DNA of 64,000 nt from Aphidius gifuensis. Its lineage: Eukaryota; Arthropoda; Insecta; Hymenoptera; Braconidae. Below the pieces are notes generated by a model. That model worked only from the letters and a program-made list of their open reading frames with translations. It did no database searches and was not told where the DNA came from. This document shows, piece after piece, positions 27,201 through 39,056 of the stretch. Every line of letters starts with the position of its first letter. Position 1 is the first letter of the stretch. The stretch lies in assembly GCF_014905175.1 (NCBI RefSeq), contig NC_057793.1, positions 2,790,001-2,854,000 on the forward strand. The letters run 5' to 3'. Made by a program: the position numbers and the translations under genes.

Positions 27201-30200
27201 ATTATTTTATGCATAATAATTATAATTAAAATGAATTAATAATTTTTTTTTTCTTTTGGGAAAACACTTGTTGTTATTTCAATTGTTATTTTAATAATTT
27301 TAATTTAGAAAATTTAGCCAATAATAGATTTATAAAATAAATTTATAAAATAAAAAAAAAAAAAAATTGTCTAACCAGTACCTTGGACCCTCTCTTGAGA
27401 CTTAAATAAATTATCTCAAGTGTCATAATTTGTCCCTTCCGGTGTAATGAACAAAATGATGCTTTGACTCACTAAACGTCTTTATTCTGATAACAAATAA
27501 TCATTTATATAATATCTAAAAATACAAAAGGACATTTAACACAAAACAAAAACAAAAATTTTTCATATGAAAATTTTTTTTGACGTTTAAAATTATTTCA
27601 AGAATAAAATTAAACGAACAATATTAATTGTATTTTTTAAATTAAGCAATTATGTAGCTAATTTTAAATTTATAAAGTTTATTTAATAATTTATATTGAG
27701 CATGTATAAATGTAAAATAAAAATATGTGTATACTTACAATTTTGCCATTCACAAGACCTTTAAAATCCAGTGTAAATATATATAAAAAATAAAATGTTG
27801 AGAATGAATAAATAAATAATCAAATAAATAAATAAATACAAACTTGATTGTCGAGGTCGGCACCTCGCAATCAGCTGTCTCATTTATATACTTGTTTGAT
27901 TTTCTTTTACAAACTATTAAATTCTTGTTTTCCACCTACACAAAGAATTTATAAATTCAAAAAAAATTTATATATAGATTTCTATTAATCAACAACAATA
28001 TATAAATTATAATTTTTTCAATAAATAAATTAACACATATTTTCATATAAAAAATACCTTTTCATTTGAAATTTTACTTTAAATACCGTACTGTAAATCT
28101 TCAATTAATTTTTTTTCAATAAATCATTTGTTATTTTAGTTGAATATATTATTTATTAATTTTATAAGTTATTTTAAAAGATAAATATTTATATGGTTTA
28201 TTTTTATTACGTTAAATATTTATTGAACGATTGGTGTTACATGAATCAATTTGTAGGTCAGCCAGGTCATGTTGCCCCCCATGTTTAAGAAATTAAATTC
28301 AAAGTGCGAATTAATTGTTGTCTTTTACATACTCTCCCTCCAATTCTCCTGACATTCCTGACACTGATATCATCTTCATCATTGAGTAAATTTTTTTTTT
28401 CACAATCACTATTATTTTTTCCTTTTTTTTTAATCAACAAATTTCTACCATTCACTTTTCTTGGAGGAGGTTAATAAAAAGAAAAAAAAAAAACTGTTTT
28501 TATTGATGATATAGAATTTCTTTTGTAATTTAAATTTTTTTATTTTTCAGGAAGGAGTGATTTTGTAGGTGGCATTGATAATGAAGCTCTGGATTTTTCA
28601 CAACTTGAGGATTTTATCAACAGTGACAATCCTCAAGCAGCAACGTGAGTTTATTTTTTTATTTTTAAAATTTAAAAATAATGGAAAACTCATCAAATTA
28701 TTACGCTGATTAGTAAAAATTAATTTATCAATCTATTAATCACTCAAATTTATTCGAAAAATTCTTTTTTTTATTTCGATTTAAATTGTTCGTATAATGT
28801 TTAATAAATAATTTAATATTATTTAAAACAATTAATCTATTTTGAGGCCAATTTGATTAAGTAAATCCCCAAATTCATAAAGTGTCATAGATCGAGTTTA
28901 ATCCAGACAAATGCAGCTAGCCAATAAAATTATTAAAAGAGATCAAAATATGAAGTATCTAATGACACACAATAGTGAGCTGATATATATATAGACAGTG
29001 TAAAAAACTAACAACTTAATGACATATGAGAGACAGACGTGCTGTAAAATTGAATGGAATCACTGCTGTGTCATATTATTTGAAATTGTTATAATTTGTC
29101 TCGTATAAACTTGAAGGGATTTCAACAACTGTACATATTACAATTTACAAATTTATTCCATTTTATATATATATTGTAATAATCCTCAGTAAATTTAGAA
29201 GCTCGTGCCACCGGAACTATTTTTTCATTGTGTCTATATACAATAATAAAACTTCCTCCATGAATAATTTAAAAAATAAAAAATAAATAACAAATAGTAA
29301 ATGATAAAATAAATTTATTATTAAAATTCCAATGATATATATAAATATAAATTATAAAAAAATAAAATAAACTTGTGATTTAAGTAATTGGAAAAACACA
29401 TGTGTGATAATGTTATTTTTTTTTAAATGTAAATTCCACAACTCAACACGTGCCATATCAACTATTATTTATTCTAGTCATTATACTCGTCAAGTTGATT
29501 AAAAAAAAAAAAATTAATGAGAAAAAAAAAAATAAATAAACAATATACACATATCACAAAGATAATACAAGAAAAAAAATTTAAAAAAAACCAATTAAAA
29601 TTGAAATTAATAATGAAATGAAAATGATCAACACTTACTGATAAATGAATAATAATTTTTTAGATATTTTGCTGATACATTGGCCCACAATGAGACAACA
29701 GGTACATCAAATCACAATGTACGAATTGATTCATCAGGTACACAGCAACAACAATCACAACAACCACCACGTATACCATCACCAATGTCAAATGTTACAA
29801 ATTCAAATCATCATGTACCAGGAAATGGAACAACAACAGTCACATCAGTTAATAATTATAAAGAACAACAACAACAGCAACAACAACAACAATCATATGT
29901 ACATCCTCATGCATTACCAGAAAGTCCACCAGACAGTGGAAGTGAACCACCATATTCACCACCAGGACATCATGAATCTCAAACAATTCATTCACCTCAT
30001 CAAAAGGCAGCTGGTCTTCAAGATATTCTTATTCATCATCAAAATAATACAAATGGTTTTGTACCAACAAGTCTTATACCAACATCACCAAGACAATTGT
30101 CATCATCAGCTGATACACTACTATTAACACATCCAGTATTAACACCATTATTAACAGCATCAACAACATCATTATCAACACAACAACAACAACAACAGCA

Positions 30201-33200
30201 ACCACCTCCTCCACCACCACCACCACCATTACCATCATTACCATCACTTGGGTCAACGTTACCACAACAACCGATACTTGTTACAATACCACATGAACAA
30301 AGTCCCTCGGGTATAACAACAATTTATTCATCATTACAATCAGCACCAAAAAAACGTAAATTAAGTCAAGATAATAGTGGTATTGTTCATGTTAAACAAG
30401 AACCAGAACTTGGTACTATTGAACACAGTTGTAGTAGTAGCAGTGCTGTACTTGATAATGATGATGTTAATGGTGATAATTCATATATTGATTCAACTTA
30501 TCAATGCATTAGATTTCATCCATTTCAACAGACATCATGGCATGCATTGTGTGATCATAATTTAAAAGAATTACCAAATCCACATTATCGTGTTGATGCT
30601 GATAAAGGATTTAATTTTAGTAATTCAGATGATGCATTTGTTTGTCAAAAAAAAAATCATTTTCAGGTAATTAAATTAACAAATTACAAGTTTAATAATT
30701 TTTTTTTTTGCTTATTTATTTATTTTTTGTAGATAACTTGTCATGCACAACTTCAAGGTGATGCTGTATTTGTACGTACTGGTGAGGGTCTTAAAAAAAT
30801 AAGTAGTTTTCAATTACATTTTTATGGTGTTAAAGTTGAATCACCAACTCAAACAATTCGTGTTGAACAAAGTCAATCTGATAGAAGTAAAAAACCATTT
30901 CATCCTGTTGTGTAAGTAAAATAAATGTATTTAAAAAAAAAAATTAAATATGAAATTATATATAATTAAAGAAAATCATAATTATATGTAAAATCGCAAA
31001 TCGAAATTCTCAGTATTTCCATTACACTAAAATAGCGCGGGTTTCAGGGTGGAGCTAGGTGGCGAACGTGTCACAAAAGTGACAGTTGGTAGATTACATT
31101 TTAGTGAAACAACAAGTAATAATATGCGTAAAAAAGGTAAACCAAATCCTGATCAACGTTATTTTCATCTTGTTGTTGGTTTACATGCACATACTGCTGA
31201 TCAATTGAGTTATCAAGTTGTTGCACATGCATCTGAAAGAATAATAGTACGTGCTAGTAATCCAGGACAATTTGAATCAGAAGGTACTGGTGTTGGTAAT
31301 GAGGGTGGTTGGCAAAGAGGTGCTGCACCAGATTCAGTATATCATGCTGGTAGAGTTGGTATTAATACTGATAGACCAGATGAAGCACTTGTTGTACATG
31401 GTAATATGAAAGTTACTGGACATATTGTTCAACCAAGTGATGCAAGAGCAAAACAAAATGTACAAGAAGTTGATACTAAAGAACAACTTAGAAATGTTCA
31501 ACAATTACGAGTTGTTAGGTAAAATATTATTTATTTATTATTGAATTATTTACAAGGAATAATATTTGTTTGTTTTTTTTTTTTTTTTCTACAGATATCA
31601 ATATGATCCAGAATTTGCGTTACATTCTGGTCTTGATATGAAAATTCATGGTGATACTGGTGTTATTGCTCAAGAAGTACAACAAATATTACCAGAAGCT
31701 GTACTACCTGCTGGTGATATTATTCTACCAAATGGACAACTTATTGAAAATTTTTTAGTTGTTAATAAAGAACGTATATTTATGGAAAATGTTGGTGCTG
31801 TTAAAGAATTATGTAAAGTTACAGATAATTTAGAAACACGTATTGATCAATTAGAACGTATTAATAAAAGATTAAATAAAATAAAACGTGATGATAGTTT
31901 AAAAAGTACAATATCAACAATATCAAATTGTTCAGCTAATAAATATACAAATTCATCTACATCAAAAAATTCATTGAGTACAAAAAAAATTATAAATCAA
32001 GATGATGATTTATTATGTAGTAATAAATTTATACAAATTGTCATTGTAATATTAATATTAATAATGGCATTTTGTTTAGTTGCAATGGCAACACTTTATT
32101 TTTTGGAATATCAAAAAAGAAATAATTTCGAATGGACAAAAATTGTTGGTAGTCATGCTAGTAATAGTGGTCATCATGGTAGTGGTGGTCATGCTAATAG
32201 TAATAATATGTTGGCTATTGGTCCATCATTACCAACAACAGCATCATCATCACCACCATCATCATCATCAAATTATCATTCAAAGTATAATGATTTATCT
32301 GGTAGTACTTTACCAACATATTTAACAAAACAAGGTATTTTTACACGTGAAATGGAAAGTAATGCTGATAATATTGATACCTCTGGTAATAGTCGAATAT
32401 TAAATCATGATATTGGACATACAACAACAACACCAAATAATAAACAACAACTTTATTCACAAGAAATAACTTATTATCCATTTGGTAATTCTGGTGTACA
32501 AAAAACAGATAAAAATAATGAATATCCAAATAATTGGCTGAGTAAAAATGGTGGTATTGTACCAAGTAATGTTGATGAAAATGATCAAAATGATAATATT
32601 GATGGAAATAATAAATTACAACCAATTGGTAGACCAATAAATTGTCAGCGACATTTTTCAGATATTGAAAATTCATGTCAAATTTATTGTTGTTCATCAG
32701 ATATTCGTCAACTTGAAGAACCACATCCTGAACATCCACCAGTTAAAAAAATTATACGTTAGTTATTATTACAATTATTATTAATTAAAAATGTTATATA
32801 AATTAAATAATATTAATTTTGTTTATTTATTTTTATATTTAGCTGATCATTTGGAACAATCAATTGGAATTCATGAAGAAAAACGTAAATCAATAAAAGG
32901 AATACAAAATGGAATAAATCCATCTGATCAAAATACACAGACACTTGTTAAAGAGGTAAGAAATAAAAATGATAAAATAATAAATTAGTAATTAATTTAT
33001 AATTTATATATTTTTTTAAAATTAATTTTAAAAGGCAAATTTCAAATATCCACACAAGAGAAATCGTCGAGAGACTGGTGGTAGTGATTGGGGTGAATTT
33101 GCAAGTAATGCAGCTGGATCATTACCACCAGAACCAAAACCACAATTACAAATAATTGCTAAAACATTTAATGTTACATTGGATCATCGTTATTGTACAA

Positions 33201-33661
33201 TGACACCAATAAATTCACAAAATAATTTTACATGTGATATTCCACTATCAAAATATATGCCTGATAAACATTTATCATTGCATTTTATTGGTATGCCATG
33301 GTCCTGGCAAATAGTACAACTTTGTCCAATTGAAATAAATTCACCGATTGATGAAACAATGACTTGTGACTGGGGTGGATATAATTTACATCAACAACAA
33401 TCAAAACTTGCGGGAAATAACAATCAACCTGGTGATCAATCATTTGTACTGGATGTTGCATTTTATATGAGAAAAAATATTAAATTTAGAGTACCAACTG
33501 TACAACCACAAGAGGTAATGCAATATTTAAATTATTTATTTTTATTTTTTTTAATTTATTTATAATTATTATTTATATTTTTACAGAATGTTTGTGAAAA
33601 TCGACATGGTGGTGATTATTTGGAATTTACTCTTAATTTTCATCGTGATTGTGATGGTTGA
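12281..33661 (+). CDS. Myrf: Myelin regulatory factor homologue (membrane-bound transcription factor)
   Basis: Exons: 12281-12329, 28551-28644, 29664-30666, 30733-30911, 31048-31518, 31595-32757, 32843-32955, 33035-33514, 33587-33661. They join in frame to 1208 codons plus stop. An in-frame stop at 12242 and no intervening ATG support the start. The N-terminus (MDVIGDGDEQTFQAIL, then LDFSQLEDFINSD) is an acidic activation-type region. Poly-Q and poly-P tracts and a PKKRK nuclear signal (about 276) precede the Ndt80/PhoG-type DNA-binding domain (about 327-516). The S74 intramolecular chaperone/protease domain has the self-cleavage dyad S572/K577 in SDARAK, then a coiled coil. A transmembrane helix lies at about 744-768, followed by the lumenal MRF C-terminal domain with conserved cysteines. 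In this family the protein trimerises in the ER membrane, cleaves itself and releases the N-terminal factor to the nucleus. All key residues are intact. Intron 1 is about 16 kb. Confidence 0.95.
14551..14576. promoter_or_regulatory. Paired palindromes including a CRE-type site
   Basis: TGTGACGTCACA (14551-14562), a perfect 12-bp palindrome, contains the full CREB/ATF consensus TGACGTCA at 14553-14560. It is followed at once by ATGTACTAGTACAT (14563-14576), a perfect 14-bp palindrome. Two abutting palindromes in an AT-rich intron suggest dimeric transcription-factor binding. Function is inferred from sequence only. Confidence 0.4.
16520..16640 (+). promoter_or_regulatory. GC-rich island with 14-bp palindrome, possible internal promoter
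   Basis: The island stands out from the surrounding intron. It has the perfect palindrome GGCGTCGCGACGCC at 16581-16594 and two ATGCGCAAA motifs, near 16541 and 16623. Just upstream, an ATG at 16523 opens a 13-codon reading frame (MAVEFIDAQTRVT) ending at a possible but weak donor GTTGAG in phase 1, the phase that MYRF exon 2 needs. This could be an internal promoter with a minor alternative start. The evidence for translation is weak. Confidence 0.25.
20271..20350 (-). repeat. tRNA-Ser-like SINE head
   Basis: On the minus strand the A box TGGTCGAGTGG (20322-20332) and the B box GTTCAAATC (20280-20288) both match the pol III consensus exactly. The T arm folds as CCGAG/CTTGG around TTCAAAT. 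AAGTACCAAG and CTTGGTACTT close the unit as a 10-bp stem, at 20341-20350 and 20271-20280. The D-arm resembles eukaryotic tRNA-Ser, but the acceptor stem does not pair well, so this is a tRNA-derived repeat, not a functional tRNA. A body of about 200 bases, richer in GC than the intron, may continue to about 20070. Confidence 0.5.
23841..23973 (+). CDS. Candidate alternative first coding exon of MYRF
   Basis: An ATG in good context (TATCATGG) opens 44 codons with protein-like composition, starting MEFTWTIQHQSGDPIQ and ending RRILGVT. The frame stops at a donor (G|GTAAAC) in phase 1, exactly the phase required to join MYRF exon 2 at 28551, where the split codon G|GA gives glycine just as with the standard first exon. 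It would replace the 16-residue N-terminus with 44 residues from a separate promoter. The sequence is not recognised. It could instead belong to an unrelated nested gene, but no other downstream partner exon was found. Confidence 0.5.
26331..26363. repeat. Short hairpin, 11-bp arms
   Basis: AAAATACGTCT (26331-26341) pairs exactly with AGACGTATTTT (26353-26363) across an 11-base loop. It is too short for a typical insect microRNA precursor. It lies within MYRF intron 1 and no function can be assigned. Confidence 0.5.
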
Positions 33662-35693
33662 AAGTTTATCAATTAAAATTGGCAACTAAATTTTAAAAAA
33701 CACAAATGAAAATAATATTTATGGTATTTTATTTACATGATATTATTAATATTATTAATAATGATAATACAAGTGATATAGCTACGAACAAAATGCACAT
33801 TATCAGGATTTTTTTTTGATATTTAAAAGCAAAAAAAAAAATCTCATGATCTGATTATTAAATAAATTATATTTAAAATAATAATGTATAATAAATAATT
33901 GATAATTATTTAAATTTTTCAAATGACAATATCTTGATAATGAATTTTAAAAAATTAATAAACAATGTATTTTTTAAAGTATTTAAATTTAAAAATCATT
34001 TCCAGGACTTGTCTATTGTTGAATTATAGAAAAGAAAAAAATCCATTATTGAGATATTGACAGTTAAATTAAATAATTAAAAATTTAAATATTAAAAATA
34101 TACATTTTAAAATTCTTAATAATTATTGGAATTAATTAAATATATAGTTAGTTTAATAAATCACTTTTAATTTTGTTAAGATTATCAAAATACATTTGTA
34201 TATTTTTCATGACTTTACATATATTTTTTTTTTTTAAATTTACAAATTTTTTTGTTTTTCATGTTGTTATTGTTTTTATTATTTTTATTTCAATTTTTAT
34301 TATTTTATAATTATGTCACAATTTGAAGCAACTCAAAATGATGAATTAATTTCATTCACGTAACGAATAGTATTTATGTAAAAAAAAAAAAACGAAAATT
34401 ATAATAAAGAAAAAAAAAATACGTATCAAAGACGTAAACAGCTTTTAAATAATAAATCATTTAATTGAGTAAATTTTTTTTAATTTTGTTTAATTGAAAT
34501 AATTTTTTATTGATTAAAAAATTTTGAATATTTAAAAAAAAATATACAATATGATTATTAGTTTTAGAAATAGAAAATAATAAAAATCGTAATAATTTTA
34601 GTTAATTTTATCGAAATAAAAAAAATACTTGTAAATACGTTCAATGATATTCCACAGAAAAAAAAAAAAAAACATGAAAAAGTATTGTATTAGAATTAAT
34701 AAAAAGAAAAAAGAAAAAAAAAAAATTAATGTATTAATTATTAATAAATTAAGTACGTTATAAAAGAGATTTTTTCTTTTTTTTTTTTTGGCTTATATTA
34801 TTTTGAGTAAATTGACACTGAAAAATAGAACAAAAATATCAATAAAATAATGCTAAATTAAAAATAAAATAAACAAAAGTGCAATAATGTTTGATAAAGT
34901 GAAAAAATATTTTTAAAAATTAAAAAACAGAAAAAAAGTTTATTGAAAAATGTCAAAATTTAAATGTGAATTATTTTTTTTTTGTTTTATTAAATATTTA
35001 TTTACAATTAATATTATAAATTATTATTATTTTTTTGTTATTTTAAATAGAATTAAACTAGTCCAGGTGAAAAAAGTGATTGAATAATTATTGACATTAT
35101 TATAATTAATAATTTAAAAAAAAAAAAAATATTTTACACTCAATAAATACAAGCTAATATAAAATTTAAAAAAAAAATAAAAAATTTCTAGTGCCTTTCT
35201 GTATATTTGATGACAAAAAATTATAATTGTAAATGTATTATTTTATTGCAATATTTATTAACATATATCAATAAAAAAAATTGTAATATTATTATAAACT
35301 CGAAATAGAATAAAAAGTATTGCTTTGTGAGAAATGTATTGTTTTTCTTAAATTATTTGTTATTTTCAATTTTACAAATATTTATTTTCTTTATTTTTAT
35401 TTTATGACTTTACAAGTAATGTTTTTTTTTATCCAGATATTTTTTAAAATTATATAGTTTAAACAAAAAAAAAAAAACTTACTTGATTTGTTTTCCTTCG
35501 GATTAATTTATTGAAGATTTCTTTCGAAAAAAAATTGTAAACTGTGAATTCGAAACACTATTTAACGTACATTTTTTATCTATGATTATCAAGAGAAAAA
35601 AAAATTTATATAATGTTAAAAATCGAGTACAGTTTTTTAAAAATAATTTTTATTATTTGACCTAGTTTTTTTTTTAAAGTCATTATTTAGTAG
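33662..35693. other. Convergent intergenic region
   Basis: MYRF (+) ends at the left edge and the small secreted gene (-) ends at the right edge, so both 3' UTRs must lie here. The DNA is extremely AT-rich, with many AATAAA/TTTATT signals in both directions. No coding exon, RNA gene or repeat family was recognised. Confidence 0.5.
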
Positions 35694-36622
35694 TTATTTA
35701 TAATCTTTTTTAATAATACAAGATTTAATTTTATTTTCATAATTTTTATAGAGTTCTTCCAAGCTACAAAGTTGAGTTATATTTTGGGTGAATTGATTGA
35801 CCTCATTAGTATAATTAACAGCTTTATCCAAAACATTTTTAACAGCTTCTATCAAGTCCAAGGTTGATGCAAAAATTTTCTAAATAAAACAAAACCATGT
35901 ATTTAAAATAATTGAGATAAAATAGATAACAAAAAAATATAAATATATTATAAATTAACCTCATCAGTGCAATCATTTTTAAATATACTCGTTAACATTG
36001 AACAAGTGTGACTTTGTTTGTGGCTTTTGAGACTAGCTAAATTATTTTTAAAAAGAAATTTATACAAATTAAATTGAAGATTATATTTCATTAAATATTC
36101 AGACAAACATGTATTTTTATAATCATTATATCCATAAATTTTTGAATAATCATTTTGACCAGCTTTTCTGCATCGATACAAATCAACTAATTTACTTTCA
36201 GTAAATATTTTATTCAAGCCCACATTTAACTATTTAAAATAAAAATAAATAAATATATTAAACAACTTTTTTTTCGATAAATATAAAAAATAATTTGACT
36301 TACTTTGTCGACAATTTTTTGATTGTCTTCAATTGATTGTTGATCAAGATTTGAAATTTTATTCTCAAGATTATTACGTACAATTGTCATATTATTTTCA
36401 ACTGTAATTATATCTTGTAAACAATTATCAATTTTATTGACTATTGTAAATTTTGGCTCTTCAAAATCAAGTTTTGCTGAGGTAATCCAATAATTATTTG
36501 CATAAATTATCTATTGATAAAAAAATTAATTATATATTGATTTTTAATAAATGAAAAATTTATTTATTATATGTACATACTTTGAAGCGAAAAATTAAAT
36601 ATATAAAAAATAATATTTTCAT
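35694..36622 (-). CDS. Small secreted cysteine-containing protein, family unknown
   Basis: Minus-strand exons: 36581-36622, 36304-36510, 35960-36229, 35694-35879. All use GT-AG boundaries in phase 0 and give 234 codons plus stop. The first residues (MKILFFIYLIFRFKIIYA) form a signal peptide and there is no other membrane segment, so secretion is likely. The mature chain is Lys/Asn-rich and mostly helical in character, with seven cysteines (RC, TC, TC, DC, LC and SC pairs of context plus one early NC) and three N-glycosylation sequons. The spacing in the C-terminal half loosely recalls insect secreted helical families such as DUF725/TsetseEP, but this is a weak impression. It sits about 400 bp downstream of the M13 protease gene on the same strand. 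A rapidly evolving haemolymph, gut or venom component is possible. Confidence 0.7.
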
Positions 36623-37027
36623 GATTTCTTTCGACACTAACACAAGTTGATGAGCCAAACTTTTCTTTGATTTTAATTTTTTTTACTAACGAGCTTGACC
36701 TTTTGAGAAACTCTCGTTAACTGGATGTAAAAATACGTTGACAATCATTATAAAGACATTAAAATTATACGATAAAATTTTTATAAATCAATCCATTTTA
36801 AAAATAAACTTTACATAATCTAAAAATAATATAAAAATTCAAATTTCTTGGTTTTTAATTTCTCCATGAATTTTATTCAACAATGAAAAATAATTAGCAG
36901 TCAATTATTTTTAATAAATGAAAAAATAAATAAATATACACAAATATATATAAAAATAAATAAAAAAAACATAAATAAAACAATTTAATTAATAATTATT
37001 AAATAAGCAAACAAAAAATAAATAATA
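36623..37027 (-). other. Short gap between two minus-strand secreted-protein genes
   Basis: This AT-rich spacer must hold the promoter and leader of the small secreted gene and the 3' end of the M13 gene. A minus-strand poly(A) signal (TTTATT on the plus strand) occurs near 36872. No clear initiator was identified. Confidence 0.4.
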
Positions 37028-39056
37028 TCACCATAATGAACATTTTGTTTTTGGATTCATAATTGATCCAACTGGACAATTAAAATCATTTGAAAATTCA
37101 ATGATATTTGATAATGTACCAAGAATACGAAATTCTGATGATGTATGTTGATGAGATTGTATTTTATAATCCAAATAATATAATGGATATTTTGAACATC
37201 TTGAATTTGCAGCACTTATCCAAAACATTTGTTTTGATGTATAATTTTCAAGACCAGGTAATTTTAATTCTCTTTTTTTTTTTTTTCTTTCTTTTATAAA
37301 TTTTTTATATGCAAAATATGCTGCTTTCATACCTCCATTATCAGCAATATTTTCTTGACTTGTTAAAATTCCATCAATCTATATTTAATCATTAATTAAT
37401 TTATCATTAAATATATTTTTTATTTTTTTTTTTAATTTAAAAAATACACTTACTTTATTTCCAGCATCATTTAGTGAATAATTTTCATATTGTTTTATAA
37501 AACATTCAACTTTTTTTGAATAATTCGAGCTTGTTTCATTTTTTTCAATTTCATATTTTAAATTATCAAGACCATGAGTTAATTCATGACCAATTATATT
37601 ACCAGCTCCACCATAATTCATATAATTTGGACGATTTTTATCATAATAAATACCTTGAAGAATTCCAACTGGAATATCTGTAAAATAATGATAAATATAT
37701 TTTGAAAAATAATAATTAAATGATGATGATTTAAAAAATTATAAAACTTACTTATACTATTGTGAAAAAATGAATACCATCCACTGACTTTTGTTAAATT
37801 TGCTATGAAATTTTGATTATATGAATATTCTGGTTCAATTAATTTAATATAATTTGGATTTGTTATAAATGTTTGTGTCTCAAAAATATCATCAATATAT
37901 TGTTTATTAATATTATATATTTTTTCATAATAATCATTTAATTTATCAGCATCAACAATTTCATTTGGATATGCAATATTATTATATATATTTTTAAATT
38001 TTAATGATATTTTATGTTTTGATTTTTCATCAATCCAATGATTATTTTTAATATTTTTTAAAAATTCATTACGTATATTTATAGCCATTTTATATACTTT
38101 TTTTTTAACACTATTTTTACCATAATTTTGTATATACAATGCTGACATTGCTGTTGGTAATTTTAATTGTAATTTATTAATACATTTTTGTCTTTTTGTT
38201 ATGACTTTTGTAAATTCATTTAGGCATATATTGTAAAGTATTGTTAATAGATTAAATAATTTTTGTGAATTTGGTGAATATTTTTTTTCAATACTTAATG
38301 TTAAATCATTTATAATACGTTCTTCAATTAATTTTGATGCACTTATTATTTCATCTGTTTTTGTTTGATTATAAGAATTTATAAATCCTCCACAAGCAAA
38401 TTTATAAAAATTATCACAGGGGTTTATTGTTGTATCCATGTTATTTAGTATTGCTGAAGCTATTTTTAAAATTTATAAATATTATTATAACAGGTTATGT
38501 TTTAGTATTTTTATTTATTTATAAATTATAATATTACTTACCTGTTTGATTGCACGATTTCGTTAAACAAGTATCATCAAATTTCTCTGTAGAAATTGAA
38601 GAATATTCTGTCTCTTCAATTGCTAATGAAACTTTACAATTAAAAATTAATCCAATAAATATATCTGTAACATAAATAAACATCAATTAATATTTACCAT
38701 CTATATTTTCACCTTTAATTAATATTGTTTAATTTTTTTTTTATAAACACTGGATTTTATGATAATTTATTATTTTTTTTTCATTTTGTAAATTTTTTTT
38801 TTTTCAACAGTAAGTTATAAAAATAATAAATATTAAAATTTATAAATAATATATTTAATATTATTATTTAAAATTTATTAATAATTATTAATGCAATATT
38901 TATTATTAATTAATAAATTTATAAAAAACCAATAATTAATTTTTTGGTATTTTTATTTTTATAAAACATAAAACAATTAAGTATTTAAATAAAAAAAAAA
39001 AACATACCAAATAAAAATATATTTTTAATGAAAGCAATTTTTATTGAAGTATTCAT
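37028..39056 (-). CDS. Compact secreted M13 (neprilysin-like) zinc metalloprotease
   Basis: Minus-strand exons: 39008-39056, 38542-38664, 37752-38459, 37454-37677, 37028-37378. They join in frame to 484 codons plus stop, against about 700-770 in typical neprilysins. A hydrophobic N-terminus ending near residue 32 looks like a cleavable signal peptide. The M13 N-terminal signature follows (CDNFYKFACGGF). Zinc site residues are intact: H324, E325 and H328 in HELTH, and E377 and D381 in ENIADNGG. Transition-state residues H446 and R452 (HTSSEFR) keep the family spacing, and the C-terminal CxxW ends the chain. About 200 residues of the N-terminal lobe are missing between FNLLTILYNICLNE and LPTAMSALYIQNYG, inside one continuous exon. 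The usual substrate-binding NAYY motif reads SGWY (283-286). Neprilysin-like proteins are reported from several parasitoid wasp venoms; a venom or haemolymph role here is inference. Confidence 0.85.

Larger units (their letters stand above)
12330..28550 (+). other. MYRF intron 1 (about 16.2 kb)
   Basis: Almost all of this span is AT-rich intron with long homopolymers and AAAT-type microsatellites (for example about 22075-22155). ORFs here lack splice signals or protein-like composition except for the alternative first exon at 23841. Items listed separately are the palindromes at 14551-14576, the GC island at 16520-16640, the SINE-like element at 20271-20350, the alternative exon at 23841-23973 and a hairpin at 26331. 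GC-richer patches at 21880-22050 and 25995-26070 are candidate enhancers without identifiable content. Confidence 0.6.

Noticed and set aside
29645..30265. Long alternative frames over MYRF exon 3
   Set aside because: They are shadows of the poly-Gln and poly-Pro coding repeats in the real frame.
32341..32739. 132-codon minus-strand frame opposite MYRF exon 6
   Set aside because: Antisense shadow created by low third-position GC and repetitive codons.
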